NCBI GenBank assembly: GCA_015183035.1
Contig: JACZZP010000015.1
Span: forward strand, 2,046,001 to 2,110,000
Direction of reading: 5' to 3'
DNA: 64,000 nt
Origin: Meloidogyne chitwoodi
Taxonomy: Eukaryota; Nematoda; Chromadorea; Rhabditida; Meloidogynidae
The notes under the pieces are model-generated. The model saw only the letters and a list, made by a program, of their open reading frames with translations. It had not been told where the DNA came from and made no database searches. A program made the position numbers and the translations under genes. Each line of letters starts with the position of its first letter. Within the stretch, counting starts at the first letter, position 1. Below, piece after piece: positions 57,094 to 64,000 of this stretch.

Positions 57094-58533
57094 TTTTGAA
57101 TTTTTAAAATTTTAATTGATGAATAATAATTTTTATTAAATATTTTCAGACTAGAAATTTTAGAATTTTCTAAAAAAAATTTATTTTTTGAATTAATTTA
57201 TAAATAAACGGAAACAATTATATTTAGAAATAAAAAAATATTTATTTCTTAATTTAAAAATTTTTAAAGAAATTTATAAATATAATAAAAATATTTTAAA
57301 ACAGTATAAAATAAAAATAAAAAAGATTCAAGCTTCAACTGAGGAAAGAACGGCGGCTTCTTGTCGTAAAAGGTTATAATTTATAACAGTAAACAAGGGG
57401 AAAAGAAAAGAAAAATAAAATAGGTAAAGCCGCATTTTCTGCATTTGCTTATTTGGACGAAAAAACGGGTGGCGCATAAGGGCATTATTGATTATTTTTC
57501 TCGTTTTTTTTTCGTTCGTCCATGGCCGAGAATTTTTTCTCCTTCTCTTTTCTCTCTTTCTTTTTTAATTTTACATATAAAGTCTACCCTTCAAATTCCC
57601 GTCAGCCGCAATGAATGAATTAGCTAGCTGCTTCTCTCTTTTCTTTTTCTTCCCTTTTTTGGAGGGGAATAAAAAGATAAAATAAAAATAAGTGAAAAAA
57701 GTATATATGGCGCCAAAGCTTGCCTATTAGGACAGGAAAAGGGTAAAAACAAGAAGTAAAGGCTAAGGAAATTAAATGAAAAGTTTTTAAAGAAAAATGT
57801 GAAAAAATAATAATAATTTTTGGTATTTCATTTTTTAATTATTTTTTTTTATTAGAAAAAATATATATGTAGTATACCTATTTACATTTTGAAGACAAAA
57901 TTTCACAAAAATTTAAAGAATTTTATTAATAAATTTTAAGGAGAATAAATAATTTTGGCAAAATTTATTTCATTTTTTAATAAAAAACATTCCACTGCAT
58001 TTTGTTCCAATTCTTTTTTTATTTTTAATCTTACATTATAATTAATTTCTACACTAGGGACTACTATGTACATACATATATTATTAAATTTAATAAGCAT
58101 CTATCTAGACATATATTCTTAAATTATTTTATAATAAAACTTGGATAAACTTATTTCTGCCTATTGTTTACTTAAATTGTTTACAGTTGTGTAATTCTTA
58201 ACCGGAAAAGTATTTTTAACACAAAAACATTCCGGAATTTAATTTTTCTAACAACTTTGTTTGTTTAATTAAACATTCCGGAAAGTTTATTTCTATTTTT
58301 CCGGAAATACTTTTTAATCGTGTTTACGGAATTTTTTTAACATTTTCGGAAAGTTTAAATTTAATTAATCAATGTTTTTATTCTCCTTATTTTAGAATGT
58401 TTTTCTGGTAGGAAAAATATTAACTAACATAAATCATTAAAGCAAATTTATTTCTTTTATGGGGATTATTTTAGTAAAACTACATATTATATTTTTACAG
58501 TTTTCTACTAAACTAAAAAAATTTTTTTAATTT
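57094..58533. other. Intergenic region upstream of MADD
   Basis: This is the presumed promoter region of the minus-strand MADD gene and the 3' flank of the secreted-protein gene. A GGCGCCAAA word at 57709-57717 matches an E2F-type site and lies next to TATATAT (57702-57708); its relevance is unknown. TTCCGGAA repeats cluster at 58200-58345. No gene is visible. Confidence 0.4.
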
Positions 58534-60090
58534 TTAGGCATCATCTTCTCCATCTTCTTTCTTTGTGTTTTCCTCTTGCTCTTCATTGTAATAAACTTCC
58601 CAATCACGAAGATTGTTTGTTTTGAATAGCACTACTTGTAAAGTTGTCAATACTGAAAAAATAATAGTATATTTATTTGTAATATTAGAAATTTTGCTAT
58701 TAACCCTATTTATGAATTAATTGAGTCTGACTTAAAATTTTAGAGTCTAAATTACCTTTTTTAGTCATCGATAGCTTCTTTTCCCCTTCTTTTTTCATTT
58801 CATTAAGGTCTTCGAATATGGTATCTAGCTGAAGTAAAAGAGTGTGACTCGCGTGATTTATTATTTGATTGAGTCGTTCAACCGCATTCTCAACAACTTG
58901 ATCATAATTTTCTTGATCCTAATATTTTAAAAATAAAACATTAAATTAAATTTTAATTTTTTACAAATCCATATCGAATTCCAAGGAGTGACCAAATCTT
59001 TGTTATTAATTTCAATTCCTTGATATGTGTACCAATATCAGGTTGTGGATTAGACAATGGACTAAGTATCGTATCCGAATGTTCAACAAAATTTCTTTCT
59101 TCTTTAAATTTATCACAAATGTTTAGAACAAAAGCTAATTTTGCTGCTTTTTCTTTATAACATTCGCGTTTTGAAACATCAAAATTAGTCATTAATAAAT
59201 CTGTTGCGAGTAAAATGTTTTTAGTTTTATTGCTTTTAGTAGTGGTAGTTGAGGTGGTTGAATTCTAAAACAAGTTTTTAATTGAAGTTTTTTAAGTTTT
59301 AATGTTTTTTAGTTCTTGAACGTTTTATTAACATTTTTCGGAAAACATTCAAACATTATTTTTTTCCGGAAAAAGTTATTAAACTTTTTTGTAAACAACT
59401 GCAAAACATTTGTATATATGTTTTCCGGTAAAGTTTTATTATTATTTTACCTCTCCTTCTTTAGTCCATTCTTCCACTTTTTTGGTTATATAATTTTTGT
59501 AATAATCCTTCCCCTTTTCTTCTTCCTGCTTCTTCTCTAATAATTTTTTCAAAACTTTTTCCTCATTTTCCTTGTTTTTTAACTTTTCTTCACTCATTAG
59601 TTTTCCATTCTCCAAATTTTGCTTTTTTCCTGTTGAAGAAGCAAACGGATTTTTCTCAAATCCATTGATAATTTTTGGTTCAATAGCCTTTTTACTATCA
59701 ACTAAAGTTTTTTCCGAATGCTTAACTAAATTTTCAATTTATAATAATATTATAAATATAATTACCATTAGTAGAAGTTGTAGCAGTACCGACTAGTTTT
59801 TGACTGTTGGATGCTTTAGTCATCAATTTTTTTGAAGCCAATTTTATTTTTCGTGCAGGAAGGTTTACAAAAGAAGCAGAACTAAAAATTTATTATGTTT
59901 ATTGGAAAATAAAAATAAAGATATTTTACCTTTTAGTAAAAATGGGATGAGATTCCATTTTTAAAATATTTGGCAAAGGTTGTGATCCAGTAACAAATAT
60001 GCCTGAGATTTGTTGAGTAAAGGCTATTATCGTAAAAACAATAATAGATATGGCAATTATACGAAATGGTATTATTGAGGTAATAAACAT
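58534..60090 (-). CDS. Secreted protein of unknown function, 6 exons, 377 aa
   Basis: Exons: 60090-59930, 59881-59766, 59725-59451, 59264-58965, 58918-58756 and 58652-58534; all phases agree (1,134 nt). The N-terminus MFITSIIPFRIIAISIIVFT followed by IIAFTQQISG is a clear signal peptide or signal anchor. The middle (residues about 95-185) is Lys/Glu-rich and probably coiled coil (EEKVLKKLLEKKQEEEKGK). It is followed by a Thr/Ser run and a helical C-terminal region with two cysteines (KRECYKEKAAKLAFVLNICD), then KIWSLLGIRYGF and a strongly acidic end. I recognise no family. Secreted, Lys-rich, low-complexity proteins are common among nematode gland and cuticle products, but nothing here decides the role. 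Confidence 0.75.
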
Positions 60091-61118
60091 TCTTTTTATT
60101 TTTATTGCTTGTATTGGGTGAGTAAATGAGATTTATTTAAATGCGGGATTTTTTGAAATATAAAAATCAATTTGATTGATAGTCTGATAAATAAAGTAAA
60201 TATATATACATAACGGCAAAGGCAAAAAAAATTATTTTTTTGTAAATGTATGACCATTAGCATGGGTTGACCTTTTTGCCATGAGACGGCGGCATCTTTT
60301 CCCCTTTATTTTTTCCCTCTACAATTTTCAATGAAAAATGAGTTGCGTATTAAATTTAAATGTCCTTGCCCTTTAAAAAATTTATTTGTTGATTGTTTTG
60401 CACGTGGATAACTTGCAAGATATTATAATTTACTTGTTTTGCACTCTCTACAAGGTTTATATTATATAAACTAATGTTCTTCTGAAATGTTTTTACAAAA
60501 CGTCTTTTTTTTTATTATAAAAACATGTTTTAAATAGTTGCCTCAAACAACTGTATTTGTTCCGGAATTTTTTTATGTTTCGCTTGAATTAACAATAAGT
60601 TTATTTATTTTGTATTGTATTTTATTTTTATAATTATTTTTGTGTTTTAATTATTGTCATATTTCTTTCAGAAATTTCAAGTTTTATATTTTCTATTGAA
60701 TATATTGTATTTATTATTGTATTTTCTTCTTTTAAAATTCACATTATTTTTTCCTTTGAAATTCATCCGGAAAAAAGAATACCTTATTATTTCTTTCCAA
60801 CATTTAGTGTGACATATCATGGGGGATATCGGATGTTTATTATTTTTAAAATGCACGAATGATTGAATGAATGACTGTCTAGAGTGCCTTGCCATGAGGA
60901 TATACTTTTACTCGCGCTATTATATTTCAATGAAATTTGACTAGCCACCCATAATACTAATTTTTGGCAATTAGCCCAGACTATCATTTAATGCAAAATA
61001 TATATTAATTTCTAAAAATATTAAATTTAATATTAATTTAGACTAGAAGACTTAACGAATTTTTTAAATTTTATTTTACTTAAAAAACATTTTTTATAAC
61101 AAATTTTATTTTTTAAAT
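60091..61118. other. Spacer upstream of the secreted-protein gene
   Basis: AT-rich, with single TTCCGGAA-type words near 60560 and 60765. No gene is supported; a 72-codon minus-strand frame at 60677-60895 is Lys/Asn-rich and lacks any domain. Confidence 0.4.
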
Positions 61119-64000
61119 TTAATTTTTGCATCTTTTCATTTTCCTCCTACTCTTTTTTAATTGCCATCCATCATTTTCATCTTCTTCCTTTTTTTCTTCT
61201 TCTTTATTTTCCTCTTCATTTTTATCCAAACAAATCTTTAATTCTATTATTTCATTTTTATCAATTTTATTCTCAACAAATTTATTATTTAAATAAATAA
61301 TAGCACTTGTTGTACATTCTTCCCCATTTTTCTTCATTTTTTCTTCCTCTTCTTTTTTATTTTTTGAAAATATTTTTTCTTCATTTTTCTCACTATTTTC
61401 TCCCCAAATATTATACATTGGAGTACTTGCTCTTGGAACAGATTTCTTTTGTAATAATTTTTTCTTTACTCCTCCATCACCACTTGGACAACGACTTTCA
61501 TCAAAATTTAAACGATTCTCATCTTTTGAAATTTCAAAAAAATTTTCAAAATTTTGTTTCTTTTCGTTATTATTAAAATCAAGTAAATTGTTATTTTCTT
61601 TTTTGTATTCAGTTTCAATAAAAATTTGTGGAGGCGATTCTATGCGTATTAGTAATGGCTGTTTTTGTATTTTTTCCGTTTTTATTAATTCTGAATTTAA
61701 TTCTTTTGTATTTTTATTTTTGTGTTTTTTTCTCTTTTTTATTTTATTTTCTTTATTTATAGCTTCATTTTCTTCTTCATTTTTAACATTTTTTTCTTCT
61801 TCTTTTTTATTTTTTAAATTTTCAACATTTTTATTTTCACTTAAATCTTCAGGCAACATCTTTGCTTCTTCAAAAATTTGTTTTGTAATATTAAAAAGAG
61901 AATGTTTTTCTCCCATTACAAATTTAAACATTTTTAAAGCTTCTTCCAAATAATTTAATGCCTGTTGACGCTTTTTCAAATTTTTTGCAAATATTCCAAT
62001 ATTTCGAAGATGAAAGGCTAAAGCTGGATGATTATATGGATAACAAAGCCTTAAACAATTTTCTACATTTAAATGTAATTCTAATAGAAGAGAAGAATTA
62101 TTTGGGTCAATGAAAGGAAGAAGAGCCTAAAAAAGAGTACTTAACTCAGTCAAAGTCTTGTAGCTCAAGAATAGATGAGCCTATTAAAATGTTTTTGATA
62201 TCATTGGATAGAGAATTAAATTTGCTATAAAAAATTTAAAAAAATCATATTTTAATATTAAGAATCGAAAAAGTTATAAAAGAAAAATTGAAGAAATAAG
62301 TCATTTTTAGTAGTTTTTCGACTCCACTTTTTTTATTCTTTATGTAAAAAATTTAATTTTAACTAATTTTATAGAAAATTTTATTCCCTATCGAATGATA
62401 TAAAAATCATTTTAATTAGTTAATCCAATCATGAGTTATAATATTTCAAATAAAGTCAGTATTTCTATACCTGCACTATTTTACACATGTAAACATTTAT
62501 AGGAGGAAGCATTTTTTGATATCTTGCCAACAAATCTTGAAGAAATTTTTGAGCATTTTCATTACTCATTTCTTGGAAGGTTGTTTGTTCAATTACCTAT
62601 AAAATAAATATTTCAAAATAATCAAAAATATATCTACACTTACCTCATTAATAAAACACATTGCCGAAATAGCCTCTAAAACATGACCCTTTTCCAACGT
62701 TTTTGCACATTGTGGGCAGGTAATTAATTGAGTTATAGTATCCTTATACTCAGCTTTGCCAAAAATACAAAGTAAATGTTCACAATAAGGGCATAACATT
62801 GAAGAAAGTATTTGCTCTGATTCGTCCAAACAACGTTCACAATTACATTCAAAATACCAAGTATCTATATTTTTAAATTATTTTTGTATTTCTCTCCAAT
62901 AAACTCTCGTTTGAATAAGCTTAAGCTTAAATATTTTCTATATGTGTTTTATTTTATCAGAAATATAAAACAGCTTTTACAATTTAACTAAAATTGTAAA
63001 AAAGGTTGGAATTATTCAAGGTTGTAAAACAAGTTTATTTTTTATTTTTTTTACGGTTTATTTTTTTACAAGTACAATTCAAGTTTATTATTTTTTCAAG
63101 TTTAATTATTTTTTACAATTACAAGTGAGTATAACGAGGAACGGGGCATCTATAACAGAGGAGAGTCTTCCCTACCTTTAAGTAATTTGCGTCTATCTTG
63201 TTTTGTACAAAGTAAATCAATGTAGGAATAAAATGTTGACGAATAATTCAAAAGGTTGACCTTATGAAATTTGACATTATGAAATAATTAAATTAAAAAA
63301 ATACTTGAGAATTTAAACTTCTCAAAGTTGCAATAAATGAATGACAACTGTATACTGTATTTGGTCGACAACTGAGAGAATTATAATTATTTTAAAAATA
63401 AATTAAAATAAATAAAACCTATGGTCGTAAGCACATAAATCCAAATAAAGACCTTTTCCAATTTCCTACTTTATTTTTTTTGTTTATTTAAAAATTAATA
63501 ATTAAAATTTAATTTTTACCCTTAAATAATGCTTGTCGCTTATAGCGTGGCGATTGATAAAATCACGGCAATGAAGTTCAAAGACTATTTGTTTGTTAAG
63601 CAATGCTTTTGGATCATAAAAACGACAAAGATGTTCATAAATACCTTGGAAAGATTTGAACTTATTTTTTTAATTATTTGACATTTTGAAATATTTTTAA
63701 CTTTTTGACATTTTTTTTAAAGAAATTTCAAATACCCTCAAATTTTTTCATTGCATATTCATCATTTTTAATCCTTTCAGTGTGTGCCCATATTTCCATA
63801 ATTTTACGTTTTGAGGTTCTATCCTTATAAAAATCAGTGTCTTTCTTATCTAATCCGCAAACAATTGCCTTTAAAAATTAAAAAAATTTTTTAATTTTTT
63901 AAAATTTACTTTATGTCTGTAAACAATACGTCCAAGTAATCTAACTTCAATATCAGCAACTTTTCCAGAATTTAAACAAATTCCTTTACATTCAAATTTG
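61119..64000 (-). CDS. SMYD-family (SET/MYND) lysine methyltransferase with long Lys/Glu-rich tail, 5' partial
   Basis: Minus-strand exons, from the right edge inward, give the SMYD order: ECKGICLNSGKVADIEVRLL (just after the MYND finger, itself outside the window), HCRDFINRHAISDKHYLR, EIGKGLYLDLCAYDHSC with RPNTVYSCHSFIATLRSL (the SET NHSCxPN pocket; the usual Asn before His is Asp here), FYSYIDLLCTKQDRRKLLK, and the post-SET zinc site WYFECNCERC with CPYC and CPQC further on. Then follow the TPR-like C-terminal helices (AFHLRNIGIFAKNLKKRQQA, LNYLEEALKMFKFVMGEKHS). The last exon is 62126..61119. After the normal SMYD end it continues for about 230 residues of Lys/Glu/Asn-rich sequence, an extension I do not know from other SMYDs. 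Members methylate histone and cytosolic protein lysines. A foldback element lies in the last intron. Confidence 0.85.
62130..62460. repeat. Foldback/MITE-like element, copy E, in the last SMYD intron
   Basis: TGATATCATTGGATAGAGAA (from 62197) opposes TTCCCTATCGAATGATATAA (62384-62403). Inner AAAAAGTTATAAAAG faces GACTCCACTTTTTTTATTC. The element takes up nearly all of the intron between the exons ending at 62472 and starting at 62126. Confidence 0.7.

Noticed and set aside
61307..61953. Plus-strand hydrophobic frames opposite the SMYD tail
   Set aside because: Antisense shadows of Lys/Glu-rich codons, which read as Phe/Leu/Ser on the other strand.

Overview
The window looks like nuclear DNA of a nematode, probably a plant-parasitic (Meloidogyne-like) species; the organism is an inference. 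The DNA is very AT-rich. Introns are many and mostly short (about 40-60 nt, ending in TTTTTAG). Gene content includes a MADD/AEX-3 homologue, a divergent nuclear hormone receptor, a Skeletor-type DM13 protein and a SMYD-type methyltransferase. I built the multi-exon models by hand, joining exons at splice sites and checking that codon phase and family homology hold across each junction.

Layout. 1-5.6 kb: AT-rich DNA with the first two exons of an unrecognised minus-strand gene, then a strong heat-shock promoter. 5.66-8.48 kb: complete cytosolic HSP70 in 13 exons, ending in EEVD. 8.5-12.6 kb: gene relics and long inverted repeats. 12.64-16.04 kb: a second, diverged HSP70 with the same intron positions, a damaged ATPase loop and no EEVD tail. 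16.4 kb: tRNA-Trp. 16.5-21.7 kb: AT-rich DNA with simple repeats. 21.9-23.8 kb: tandem repeats of about 80-100 and 797 bp. 24.3-30.3 kb: an intact 1,994-codon Helitron protein (AT-hooks, Ulp1/C48-like protease, HUH Rep and Pif1-like helicase). 30.3-32.1 kb: tandem motifs and a GC-rich block. 32.7-35.3 kb: a broken mosaic of taxilin and aspartyl-tRNA synthetase exons, with SINE-like insertions. 35.4-38.1 kb: repeats related to those left of the Helitron.

39.4-64 kb is gene-dense: a DM13/Skeletor-like secreted protein (+), a nuclear hormone receptor (+), MADD/AEX-3 (-, about 8.7 kb, two alternative last exons), a 377-aa secreted protein of unknown function (-), and a SMYD-family lysine methyltransferase with a long Lys/Glu-rich tail (-, running off the right edge).

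The genes do not form one pathway. The points of most interest are the HSP70 pair (one heat-inducible and canonical, one altered in its nucleotide-binding loop), the Helitron protein with an N-terminal protease, the taxilin/AspRS chimera beside it, and several families of palindromic or foldback repeats that recur in introns and spacers.
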